This document shows positions 14,801-26,100 of a stretch of DNA of 64,000 nt, piece after piece. Below the pieces are notes generated by a model. The model did not search any database. It worked only from the letters and a program-made list of their open reading frames with translations, and was not told the DNA's origin. This stretch comes from Fistularia commersonii. Its lineage: Eukaryota > Chordata > Actinopteri > Syngnathiformes > Fistulariidae. Positions within the stretch are counted from its first letter, which is position 1. Every line of letters begins with the position of its first letter. A program made the translations under genes and the position numbers. The DNA lies in the NCBI GenBank assembly GCA_037954325.1, contig JBBMNZ010000049.1, forward strand, positions 682,001 to 746,000, given 5' to 3'.

Positions 14801-17800
14801 CACCGAGTTGAAGCGTTTTTGATTAAGAGAGGAAATAACTATTAAATTTCACCAAGCCTTTTTCTGCTGTTGATAGATGTTGTATAGGACATGATTCTGC
14901 ACAATATATGTCAACTTCAGTGTAATCCAGCTATAAATTCAAAAGATTTAGCCATAAGGTCAAAAAGTGCTTATCTCACTGAGTTGAAGCGTTTTTGATT
15001 TTGAGTGGTAATGACTAATGAATTTCATCAAGCTGGTTTCTACTGTTGAAATTTGTTGTTTAGGACATGATTCTGCACAATTAATGTCAAATTCAAGCTG
15101 GTTTCTGCTGTTGATAGATGTTGTATTGAACATGATTATGTCCAATATATGTCAAATTCAGTGTAATACAGCGACAAGATCAAAAGATATAGCCATTCGT
15201 GCAAAATCTGCTTATCTCACGGAGTTGAAGTGTTTTTTAATTGGAGTGGAAATAACTAATGAATTTCAATATGCTGGTTTTTGCTGTTGATATATGTTGT
15301 TTAGGACATGATTCTGCACAATATATGTCAAATTCAGTGTAATCCAGCCATAAGTTAAAAAGATATAGCCATAAGGTCAAAAAGTTCTTATCTCACTGAT
15401 TTGAAGCGTTTTTGATTTTGAGTGGAACTGACTAATGAATTTCATCAAGCTGGTTTCTGCTGTTGAAATATGTTGTTTAGGACATGATTCTGCACAATAT
15501 ATGTCAAATTCAGTGTAATCCAGCTACAAGTTCAAAAGATATAGCCATAAGGTCAAAAACTGCTTATCTTATCGAGTTAAATCGTTTTTGAGTTGGACTG
15601 GAAATAACTCATGAATTTCATCAAGCTGGTTTCTGCTGGATATATGTTGTTTAGGACATGATTCTGCACAATATATGTCAAATTCTGTGTAATCCCATCA
15701 CAGGTTCAAAAGATATAGCCATTCGTTCAAAAAGTGCTTATCTTATCGGGTTGAAGCGTTTTTGATTAAGAGTGGAAATGACTAATGAATTTCACTAACC
15801 TGGTTTCTGCTGTTGATATACGTTGTTTAGGACATGATTCTGCACAATATATGTCAAATTCAGTGTAATCCAGCTACAAGATCAAAAGATATAGCCATTC
15901 GTTCAAAAACTGCTTATCTCCCCGAGTTGAAGCGTTTTTGAGTTGGAGTGCAAATTACTAATGAATTAAAATATGCTGGTTTTTGCTGTTGATATATGTT
16001 TTTTAGGACATGATTCTGCACAATATATGTCAAATTCAGTGTAATCCCATCACAGGTTCAAAAGATATAGCCATAAGGTCAAAAAGTGCTTATCTCACTG
16101 AGTTGAAGCGTTTTTGATTTTGAGTGGAAATGACTAATGAATTTCATCAAGCTGATTTCTGCTGTTGAAATTTGTTGTTTAGGACATGATTTTGCACAAA
16201 ATATGTCAAATTCAGTGTAATCCAGCGACAAGATCAAAAGATATAGCCATTTGTTCAAAAAGTGCTTATCTCACCGATTTGAAGCGTTTTTGATTAGGAG
16301 TGGAAATAACTCATGAATTTCATCATGCTGATTTCTGCTGTTGAAATATGTTGTTTAGGGCTTGATTTTGCACAATATATGTCAAATTCAGTGTAATCCC
16401 ATCAGCGGTTCAAAAGATGTAGCCATTCGTTCAAAAAGTGCTTATCACACCGAGTTGAAGCATTTTTGATTAAGAGTGGAAATAACTATTGAAATTCACC
16501 AAGCTGGTTTCTGCTGTTGATATACGTTGTTTACGACATGATTCTGCATAATATATGTCAAATTCAGTGTATCCAGCTACAAGTTCAAAAGATATAGCCA
16601 TAAGGTCAAAAACTGCTTATGTTATCGAGTTAAAACGTTTTTGAGGTGGAGTGGAAATAACCAATGAATTTCATCATGCTGGTTTCTACTGTTGAAATAT
16701 GTTGTTTAGGACATGATTCTGCACAATATATGTCAAATTCAGTATAACCCAGCTACAAGTTCAAAATATATAGCCATAAGGTTAAAAAGTGCTTATCTTC
16801 CCGAGGTTAAATCTTTTTTGAGTTGGAGTGGAAATAACTAATGAATTTCATCATGCTGGTTTCTGCTGTTGATATATGTTGTTTAGGACATGATTCTGCA
16901 CAATATATGTCAAATTCAGTGTCATCCAGGTACAAGTTCAAAAGATATAGCCATTTGTTCAAAAAGTGCTTCTCTCACCTAGTTGAAGCGTTTTTGATTA
17001 GGAGTGGAAATAACTAATGGATTTCATCAAGTCGGTTTCTACTCTTGAAATATGTTGTTTAGAACATGGTTCTGCACAATATATGTCAAATTCAGTGTAA
17101 TCCAGCTACAAGTCAAAAGATATAGCGATTCGTTCAAAAAGTGCTTGTCTCACCGAGTTGAAGCGTTTTTGAGTTGGAGTGGAAATAACTAATGAATTTC
17201 AATATGCTGGTTTTTGTTGTTGATATATGTTGTTTAGAACATGATTCTGCACAATTAATATCAAATTCAGTGTAATTCAGCGACAAAATCAAAAGATATA
17301 GCCATTCGTTCAAAAAGAGTTTATCTTATCGGGTTGAAATATGTTGTTTAAGACAAGATTTTGTACAATTTATGTCAAATTCAGTGTAATCCAGGTACAT
17401 TTTCAAAAGATATAGCCATTCGTTAAAAAAGTGCTTATCTCACCGAGTTGAAATGTTTTTGTGTAGGAGTGGAAATAACTAATGAATTTCAATAATCTGG
17501 TTTCTGCTGTTGAAATGTGTGTTTAGGACATGATTCTGCACAAAATATGTCAAATTCAGTGTAATTCAGCGACAAGATCAAATGATATAGCCATTCGTTC
17601 AAAAAGTGTTTATCTTATCGGGTTGAAGCGTTTTTGATTAGGAATGGAAATAACTAATGAATATCATCAAGTTGGTTTCTACTGTTAAATATGTTGTTTA
17701 GGACATGATTCTGCACAATATATGTCAAATTCAGCGTAATCCCATCACATGTTCAAAAGATATATCCATTCGTCCTAAAACTGCTTATCTCACCGAGTTG

Positions 17801-20800
17801 AAGCGTTTTTGAGTTGCAGTGGAAATAACTTATGAATTTCAATATGCTGGTTTTTGCTGTTGATATATGTTGTTAAGGACATGATTTTGCACAATATATG
17901 TCAAATTTAGTGTAATCACATCACAGTTTCAAAAGATATAGCCATTCGTTCAAAAAGTGCATATCTTATCGCGTTGAAGCGTTTTTGATTAAGAGTGGAA
18001 ATAACTAATGAATTTCACCAATTTGGTTTTTGCTGTTGATATATGTTGATAAGGACATGATTCTGCCCAATATATGTCAAATTCATGATAATCCAGCCAC
18101 AAGTTCAAAAGATGTATCCATAACGTCAAAAACTGCTTTTCTCACCGAATTGAAGCATTTTTGATCAGGAGTGGAAATAACTAATGGATTTCGTCATTCT
18201 GGTTTCTGCTGTTGAAATCTGTTGTTTAGGACAATATTCTGCACAAAATATGTCAAATTCAGTGTAATTCAGCGACAAAATCAAAAGATATAGCCATTCT
18301 TTCAAAAAGTGTTTATCTTATCGGGTTGAAATATGTTGTTTAGGACAAGATTTTGTACAATTTATGTAAAATTCAGTGCAATCCAGGTACATTTTCAAAA
18401 GATATAGCCATTCGTTAAAAAAGTGCTTATCTCACCGAGTTGAAGCGTTTTTGGTCAGGAGTGGAAATAACTAATGAATTTCATTAATCTGGTTTCTGTT
18501 GTTGAAATATGTTGTTTAGGACATGATTCTGCAATATATATGTCAAATTCAGTGAAACCCAGCTGCAAGATCAAACTATATAGCCATTCGTTCAAAAAGT
18601 GCTTTTCTCACCGAGTTGAAGCGTTTTTGATTAGGAGTGGAAATATCTAATGAATTTCATCAAGCTGGTTTTTCGCCGTTGAAATATGTTGTTTGGAACA
18701 TGATTTAGCACAATATATTTCAAATTCAGTGTAATCCAGCTACAAGTTCAAAAGATATAGCCATTGGTTCAAAAAGTGCTTATATCACAGAGTTGAAGCG
18801 TTTTTGATTTTGAGTGGAAATGACTACTGAATTTCATCAAGCTGGTTTTTGCTGTTGAAATATGTTGTTTAGGACATGATTCTGTACAATATATGTCAAA
18901 TTCAGTGTAATCCAGCTATAAGTTCAAAACATATAGCCATAAGGTCAAAAAGTGCTTATCTCACTGAGTTGAAGCGTTTTTGATGTTGAGTGGAAATGAC
19001 TAATGAATTTCATCAAGCTGGTTTCTGCTGTTAAGATATGTTGTTTAGGACATGATTCTGCACAATATATGTCAAATTCAGTGTAATCCAGCGTCAAGAT
19101 CAAAAGATATAGCCATTCGTTCAAAAAGTCTTTGTCTCACCGACTTGAAGCGTATTTGATTGGGAGTGGAAATAACAAATGAATTTCATCAAGCTGGTTT
19201 CTGCCGTTGACAAATGTTGTTTAGGACATCATTCTGCACAATATATGTCAACTTCAGTGTAATCCCATCACAGGTTCAAAAGATATAGCCATTCGTTCAA
19301 AAAGGACTTATCTCACCGAGTTGAAGCGTTTTTGATTAGGAGTGGAAATAACTAATGAATTTCATCTACCTGGTTTCTGATGTTGAAATATGTTTTTTAG
19401 GACATGATTCTGCACAAAATATGTCAAATTCAGTGTAATCCCATCACAGGTTCAAAAGATATAGCCATTCGTTCAAAAAGGGTTTATCTTATCGGGTTGA
19501 AGCATATTTGATTAGGAGTGGAAATAACTAATGAATTTCATCAAGCTGGTTTCTGCTGTTGAAATATGTTTTTTAGGACACGATTCTACGCAAAATATGT
19601 CAAATTCAGTGTAATCCAGCGTCAAGATCAAAAGATATAGCCTTTCGTTCAAAAAGTACTTATCTCACGGAGTTGAAGCGTTTTTGATTAGGAGTGGAAA
19701 TAACTAATCAATTTCATCAAGCTGGTTTCTGTTGTTGAAATATGTTGTATAGGACATGATTCAGCACAAAAAATGTAAAATTCAGGGTAATCCAGCTACA
19801 AGTTCAAAAGATACAACCATTAGTTCAAAAAGTGCTTATCTCACCGAGTTGAAGCGTTTTTGATTAGGAGTGGAAATAACTAATGAATTTCATCAATTTG
19901 GTTTCTACTGTTGAAATATGTTGTTTAGGACATGATTCTGCACAATATATGTCAAATTCTATGTAATCCCATCCAAGGTTCAAAAGATATAGCCATTCGT
20001 TCAAAAAGTTCTTATCTCATCGAGTTGAAGCGTTTTTGATTAAGAGAGGAAATAACTATTGAATTTCAACAAGCCTTTTTCTGCTGTTGATAGATGTTGT
20101 ATAGGACATGATTCTGTACAATATATGTCAAATTCAGTGTAATCCAGCGACAAGATCAAAAGATATAGCCATTCGTTCAAAAAGTGTTTATCTTATCGGG
20201 TTGAAATATGTTGTTTAGGACAAGATTTTGTACAATTTATGTAAAATTCAGTGCAATCCAGGTACATTTTCAAAAGATATAGCCGTTCGTTAAAAAAGTT
20301 CTTTTCTCACCGAGTTGAAGCGTTATTGATTAGGAGTTGAAATAACTAATGAATTTCATCAATCTGGTTTCTGCTGTTGAAATATGTTGTTTAGGACATG
20401 ATTTTGCACTAAATATTTCAAATTCAGTGTGATCCAGCGACAAGATCAAAAGATATAGCCATTCGTGCAAAAAGTGCTTATCTCACGGAGTTGAAGCGTT
20501 TTTGATTTGGAGTGGAAATAACTAATGAATTCCATCAAGCTGGTTTTTGCTGTTGATATATGTTGTTTAGGACATGATTCTGAACAATATATGTCAAATT
20601 CAGTGTGATCCCATCACATGTTCAAAAGATATAGCCATTCGTTCAAAAAGTGCTTATCTCACCGAGTTGAAGCGTTTTTGAGTTGGAGTGGAAATAACTA
20701 ATGAATTTCAATATGCTGGTTTTTGCCGTTGATATATGTTGTTTAGGACATGATTCTGCACAATATATGTCAATATCAGTATAATCCAGTGACAAGATCA

Positions 20801-22257
20801 AAAGATATAGCCATAAGGTCAAAAATCACTTATCTTACCGAGTTAAATCGCTTTTGATTAGGAGTGGAAATAACTAATGAATTCCATCAAGCTGGTGTCT
20901 GCTGGTGATATATGTTGTTTAGGACATGATTCTGCACAATATATGTTAAATTCAGTGTAATCCCATCACATGTTCAAAAGATATAGCCATTCGTTCAAAA
21001 AGTGTTTATCTTATCGGATTGAAGCGTTTTTGATTAAGAGTGGAAATAACTCATGAATTTAGTCAAGCTGGTTTCTGCTGTTCAAATATGATGTTCAGTA
21101 CATGATTCTGCACAATTAATGTCAAATTCAGTGTAATCCGGCGGCAAGTTCAAAAGATATAGCCATTCGTTAAAAAAGTGCTTATCTTATCGAGTTAAAT
21201 TGTTTTTGAGTTGGAGTGGAAATAACTGATGAATTTCATCAAGCTGGTTTCTGCTGTTGATATTTGTTGTCTTGGACATGATTCTGCACGATATATGTCA
21301 ATTTCAGTGTAATCCCATCACAGGTTAAAAACATATAGCCATTCTTTCAAAAAATCTTCATCTAACCGAGTCGAAGCGTTTTTGATTAGGAGTGAAAATA
21401 ACTAATGAATTTCATCAAGCTGGTTTCTGCTGTTGAAATATGTTGTTTAGGACATGATTCTACACCAAATATGTCAAATTCAGTGTAATCCAGCGTCAAG
21501 ATCAAAAGATATAGCCATTCGTTCAAAAAGTGTTTATCTCACCGAGTTGAAGCGTTTTTGATTAGGAGTGGAAATAACTAATGAATTTCATCAAGCTGGT
21601 TTCTGCCGTTGAAATATGTTGTTTAGGACATGATTCTGCACAATATATGTCAAATTCAGTGTGATCCCATGACATGTTCAAAAGATATAGCCATTGGTTC
21701 AAAAAGGACTTATCTCACCAAGTTGAACCGTTTTTGATTAGGATTGGAAATATCTAACGGATTTCATCAAGCTGGTTTCTGCTGTTGAAATATGTTTTTT
21801 AGGACATGATTTTGAACTAAATATTTCAAATTCAGTGTAATCCAGCGACAAGATCAAAAGATATAGCCATTCGTGCAAAAAGTGCTTATCTCACTGAGTT
21901 GAAGCTTTTTTGATTTGGAGTGGAAATAACTAATGAATTCCATCAAACTGGTTTCTGCTGTTGATATATGTTGTTTTCAGGACATGATTCTGCACAATAT
22001 ATGTCAAATTCAGTGTAATCCAGCGACAAGATCAAAAGATATAGCCATTCGTTCAAAAACTGCTTATCTCACCGAGTTGAAGCGTTTTTGAGTTGGAGTG
22101 GAAATTACTAATGAATTTCAATATGCTGGTTATTGCTGTTTATATATGTTGTTTAGGACATGATTCTACACAATATATGTCAAATTCAGTGTAATCCAGC
22201 TACAAGTTCAAAAGATATAGCCATTCGTTCAAAAACTGCTTGAAGTTGCAGAACTGG

Positions 22258-22395
22258 ATGCGAACGGGACGGGTTGCAGACTGGACGGGATGCAGACTGG
22301 ACTGGACGGGTTGCAGACCGGACTGGACGGGACGAGTTGCAGACTGGACAAGACGAGTTGCAGACTGGACAAGACGAGTTGCAGACTGAACGGCA
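22258..22395. repeat. Short-period minisatellite (about 20-25 bp)
   Basis: Imperfect tandem copies built on GACGAGTTGCAGACTGGAC and GACGGGTTGCAGACTGGAC. Repeat length varies through insertion or loss of ACTGG. It abuts the 48-bp minisatellite and forms the left part of the GC-rich island. Confidence 0.85.
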
Positions 22396-22422
22396 GAGGC
22401 TGGGCCTCAACAGTACGGGTTG

Positions 22423-22985
22423 CGGGAGGGAACAGAGGTCACGCCGGCCGTCTGGGCCCGGCCGTGACTCGGGAAGGGAACAGAGGTCACGCCGGCCGTG
22501 ACTCGGGAAGGGAACAGAGGTCAGGACGGCCGTCTGGTCCCGGCCGTGACTCGGGAAGGGAACAGAGGTCACGCCGGCCGTGACTCGGGAAGGGAACAGA
22601 GGTCAGGACGGCCGTCTGGTCCCGGCCGTGACTCGGGAAGGGAACAGAGGTCAGGACGGCCGTCTGGGCCCGGCCGTGACTCGGGAAGGGAACAGAGGTT
22701 ACGCCGGCCGTCTGGGCCCGGCCGTGACTCGGGAAGGGAACAGAGGTCACGACGGCCGTCTGGGCCCGGCCGTGACTCGGGAAGGGAACAGAGGTCACGA
22801 CGGCCGTCTGGGCCCGGCCGTGACTCGGGAAGGGAACAGAGGTCACGCCGGCCGTCTGGGCCCGGCCGTGACTCGGGAAGGGAACAGAGGTCACGCCGGC
22901 CGTCTGGGCCCGGCCGTGACTCGGGAAGGGAACAGAGGTCACGTCGGCCGTCTGGGCCCGGCCGTGACTCGGGAAGGGAAAGGAG
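22423..22985. repeat. 48-bp GC-rich minisatellite
   Basis: About a dozen tandem units whose start GGGAAGGGAACAGAGGTC recurs at 22,471, 22,505, 22,553, 22,587, 22,635, 22,683, 22,731, 22,779, 22,827, 22,875, 22,923 and 22,971. Units are 48 bp, except two of 34 bp that lack 14 bp around TCTGGGCCCGGCCG. The unit is CpG-rich. Since 48 is 16 codons, frames stay open on both strands (up to about 198 codons with a 16-residue period such as VTSVPFPSHGRAQTAG). These frames are a consequence of the period and are not called as genes. Confidence 0.95.
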
Positions 22986-23117
22986 GTCACACCTGGGGTC
23001 CGGTCATAGCAGGGGTGAGGTCCGGGTTGGCAAGGGTGAGGTCCAGGTCGTGGCAGGGTCCCACAGTAGTTCATGAAGACCACAATCCCCCGGCGCCAGG
23101 CAGAGAGTGCCGCTGCC

Positions 23118-23127
23118 CTTTATAGGG
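23118..23127 (-). promoter_or_regulatory. TATA-box-like motif of the LTR-like island
   Basis: On the minus strand the sequence reads CCTATAAAGG, about 35-45 bp upstream of an ATG at 23,083 that opens the longest minisatellite frame. It fits the TATA box of an LTR promoter. Activity is not shown by the sequence. Confidence 0.35.
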
Positions 23128-23194
23128 ATCTCGATTAGCGGCATCTGCTGCAGCTAGCACAGATTACAACGGGGATCAGCTGTGAACCCTGACA

Positions 23195-26100
23195 TATCGG
23201 GTTGAAGCGTTTTTGATTAAGAGTGGAAATAACTAATGAATTTCACCAAGCTGGTTTCTGCTATTTATATATGTTGTTCAGTACATGATTCTGCACAATA
23301 TATGTCAAATTCAGTGTAATCCAGCTACAAGTTCAAAAGATATAGCCATTCGTTAAAAAAGTGCTTATCTCACCGAGGTGAAGCGTTTTTGATTAGGAGT
23401 GATATAACTAATGAATTTCATCAAGTTGGTTTCTACTGTTGAAATATGTTGATTAGGACATGATTCTGCACAATATATGTAAACTTCAGTGTAATCCCAT
23501 CACAGGTTAAAAACATATAGTAATTCGTTCAAAAAGTGTATATCTTATCGGGTTGAAGCGTTTTTGATTATGAATGGAAATAACTAATGGATTTCATCAA
23601 GCTGGTTTTTGCCGTTGAAATATATTGTTTGGAACATGATTTTGCACAATATATGTAAAATTCAGTGGAATCCAGCTACAAGTTCAAAAGATATAGCCAT
23701 TCGTTGAAAAATTGCTTATCTTACCGAGTTGAAGCGTTTTTGATTAGGAGTAGAAATAACTAATGAATTTCATCAAGCTGGTTTCTGCTGTTGAAATATG
23801 TTTTTTAGGACATGATTCTGCACAAAATATGTCAAATTCAGTGTAATTCCATCACAGGTTCAAAAGATAGAGGCCATTCGTTCCATAAGTGTTTATCTTA
23901 TCGAGTTGAAGCGTTTTTGATTAAGAGAGGAAATAACTATTGAATTTCATCAAGCTGGTTTCTGCTGTTGAAATATGTTGTTTAGGACATGATTCTACAC
24001 CAAATATGTCAAATTCAGTGTAATCCAGCGTCAAGATCAAAAGATATACCCTTTCGTTCAAAAACTGCTTATCTCACGGAGATGTAGCGTTTTTGATTAG
24101 GAGTGGAAATAACGAATGAATTTCATCAAGCTGGTTTCTGCTGTTGAAATATGTTGTTTAAGACATGATTCTGCACTAAATATGTCAAATTCAGTGTAAT
24201 CCAGCGACAAGATCAAAATATATAGCCATTCGTTCAAAAAGTGCTTTTCTCACCGAGTTGAAGCGTTTTTGATTAGGAGTGGAAATAACTAATGGATTTC
24301 ATCAAGCTGGTTTTTGCCGTTGAAATATGTTGTTTGGAACATGATTTTGCACAATATATTTCAAATTCAGTGTAATCCAGCTACAAGTTCAAAAGATATA
24401 GCCATTCGTTCAAAAAGTGCTTATCTCACCGAGTTGAAGCGTTTTTGATTTTGAGTGGAAATGACTAATGAATTTCATCTAGCTGGTTTCTGATTTTGAA
24501 ATATGTTTTTTAGGACATGATTCTGCACGATATATGTCAAATTCAGTGTAATCCCATCACAGGTTCAAAAGATATAGCCATTCGTTCAAAAAGTGTTTAT
24601 CTTATCGGGTTGAAGCGTTTTTGATTAGGAGTGGAAATAACTAATGAATTTCATCAAGTTGGTTTCTACTGTTGAAATATGTTTTTTAGGACATGATTCT
24701 ACGCAAAATATGTCAAATTCAGTGTAATCCACCGTCAAGATCAAAAGATGTAGCCTTTCGTTCAAAAAGTGCTTATCTCACGAGGTTGAAGCGTTTTTGA
24801 TTAGGAGTGGAAATAACTAATCAATTTCATCAAGCTGGTTTCTGTTGTTGAAATATTTTGTATAGGACATGATTCAGCACAAAAAATGTAAAATTCAGGG
24901 TAATCCAGCTACAAGTTCAAAAGATACAGCCATTAGTTCAAAAAGTGCTTATCTCACCGAGTTGAAGCGTTTTTGATTAGGAGTGGAAATAACTAATGAA
25001 TTTCATCAAGTTGGTTTCTACTGTTGAAATATGTTGTTTAGGACATGATTCTGCACAATATATGTCAAATTCAGTGTAATCCCATCCAAGGTTCAAAAGA
25101 TATAGCCATTCGTTCAAAAAGTTCTTATCTTATCGAGTTGAAGCGTTTTCGATTAAGAGAGGAAATAACTATTGAATTTCATCAAGCCTTTTTCTGCTGT
25201 TGATAGATGTTGTATAGGACATGATTCTGTACAATATATGTCAAATTCAGTGTAATCCAGCGACAAGATCAAAAGATATAGCCATTCGTTCGAAAACTGC
25301 TCATCTCACCGAGTTGAAGCATTTTTGAGTTGGAGTTGAAATAACCAATGGATTTAAATATGCTGGTTTTTGCTGTTGATATATGTTGTTTAGGACATGA
25401 TTCTGCACAATATATGTCAAATTCAGTGTAATCCAGCTATAAGTTCAAAAGATATAGCCATAAGGTCAAAAAGTGCTTATCTCGCTGAGTTAAAGCTTTT
25501 TTTGTTTTTGAGTGGAAATAACTAATGAATTTCATCAAGCTGGTTTCTGCTGGTGAGATATGTTGTTTAGGACATGATTCTGCACAATATATGTCAAATT
25601 CAGTGTAATCCAGCTACAAGTTCAAAAGATATAGCCATAAGGTCAAAGAGTGCTTATCTCACCGAGGTTAAATCTTTTTTGAGTTGGAATGGAAATAACT
25701 AATGAATTTCATCATTCTGGTTTCTGCTGTTTATATATGTTGTTTCGGACATGATTAAGCACAATATATGTCAAATTTAGTGTAATCACATCACGGGTTC
25801 AAAAGATATAGCCATTCGTTCAAAAAGTGCTTATCTTATCGGGTTGAAGCGTTTTTGATTAAGAGTGGAAATAACTAATGAATTTCACCAAGTTGGTTTT
25901 TGCTGTTGATATATGTTGTTTAGAACACGATTCTGCACAATACATGTCAAATTCTGTGTAATCCAGCTACAAGTTCAAAAGATATAGCCATAAGGTCAAA
26001 AAAGTGCTTATCTTACAGAGGTTAAATCTTTTTTGAGTTGGAGTGGAAATAACTAATGAATTTCATCAAGCTGGTTTCTGCTGTTGATATATGTTGTTTA

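Larger units (their letters stand above)
1..22240. repeat. 176-bp satellite array, homogenised core (left part)
   Basis: Head-to-tail monomers of about 176 bp. The phrase AGTTGAAGCG recurs at about 215, 391 and 567, and its partner at 743, giving steps of 176. Landmarks in each monomer are GTTGAAGCGTTTTTGATTAG, GGAAATAACTAATGAATTTC, ATGTTGTTTAGGACATGATT, GTCAAATTCAGTGTAATCC and AGATATAGCCATTCGTTC. Monomers differ by scattered substitutions, and blocks of several monomers are repeated almost unchanged (for example around 1,800-3,250 and 4,555-5,970). Because 176 is not a multiple of three, only short frames of about 60-90 codons occur and none is a gene. No mobile element is visible in this stretch. 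A centromeric or pericentromeric role is inference only. Confidence 0.96.
22241..23194 (-). mobile_element. GC-rich LTR-like island inside the satellite
   Basis: A 954-bp block unlike its AT-rich surroundings sits in the satellite. Read on the minus strand it begins TGTCAGGGTTCACAGCTG and ends in CA, so it has the TG...CA ends of an LTR. It carries a TATAAAGG box at about 23,118-23,127 (minus). The internal part is expanded by two minisatellites. Satellite sequence stops at 22,240 and resumes at 23,195 with four or five bases missing; I see no target-site duplication. A solo LTR whose interior has tandemly amplified is the simplest reading, but no internal retroelement gene is present, so other origins remain possible. 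Confidence 0.5.

Noticed and set aside
1..22240. CRISPR-like array, because of regular repeats
   Set aside because: The repeat unit is continuous over 176 bp without unique spacers, and the setting is eukaryotic.
22274..23125. Several long plus-strand frames (181, 192 codons) and minus-strand frames over the minisatellite
   Set aside because: They are produced by the 48-bp (16-codon) period on all registers. No domain, and competing frames are equally open.
22236..23199. Target-site duplication around the LTR-like island
   Set aside because: The left flank CTGCT and right flank TATCG do not match, and a few satellite bases are missing, so no duplication can be claimed.
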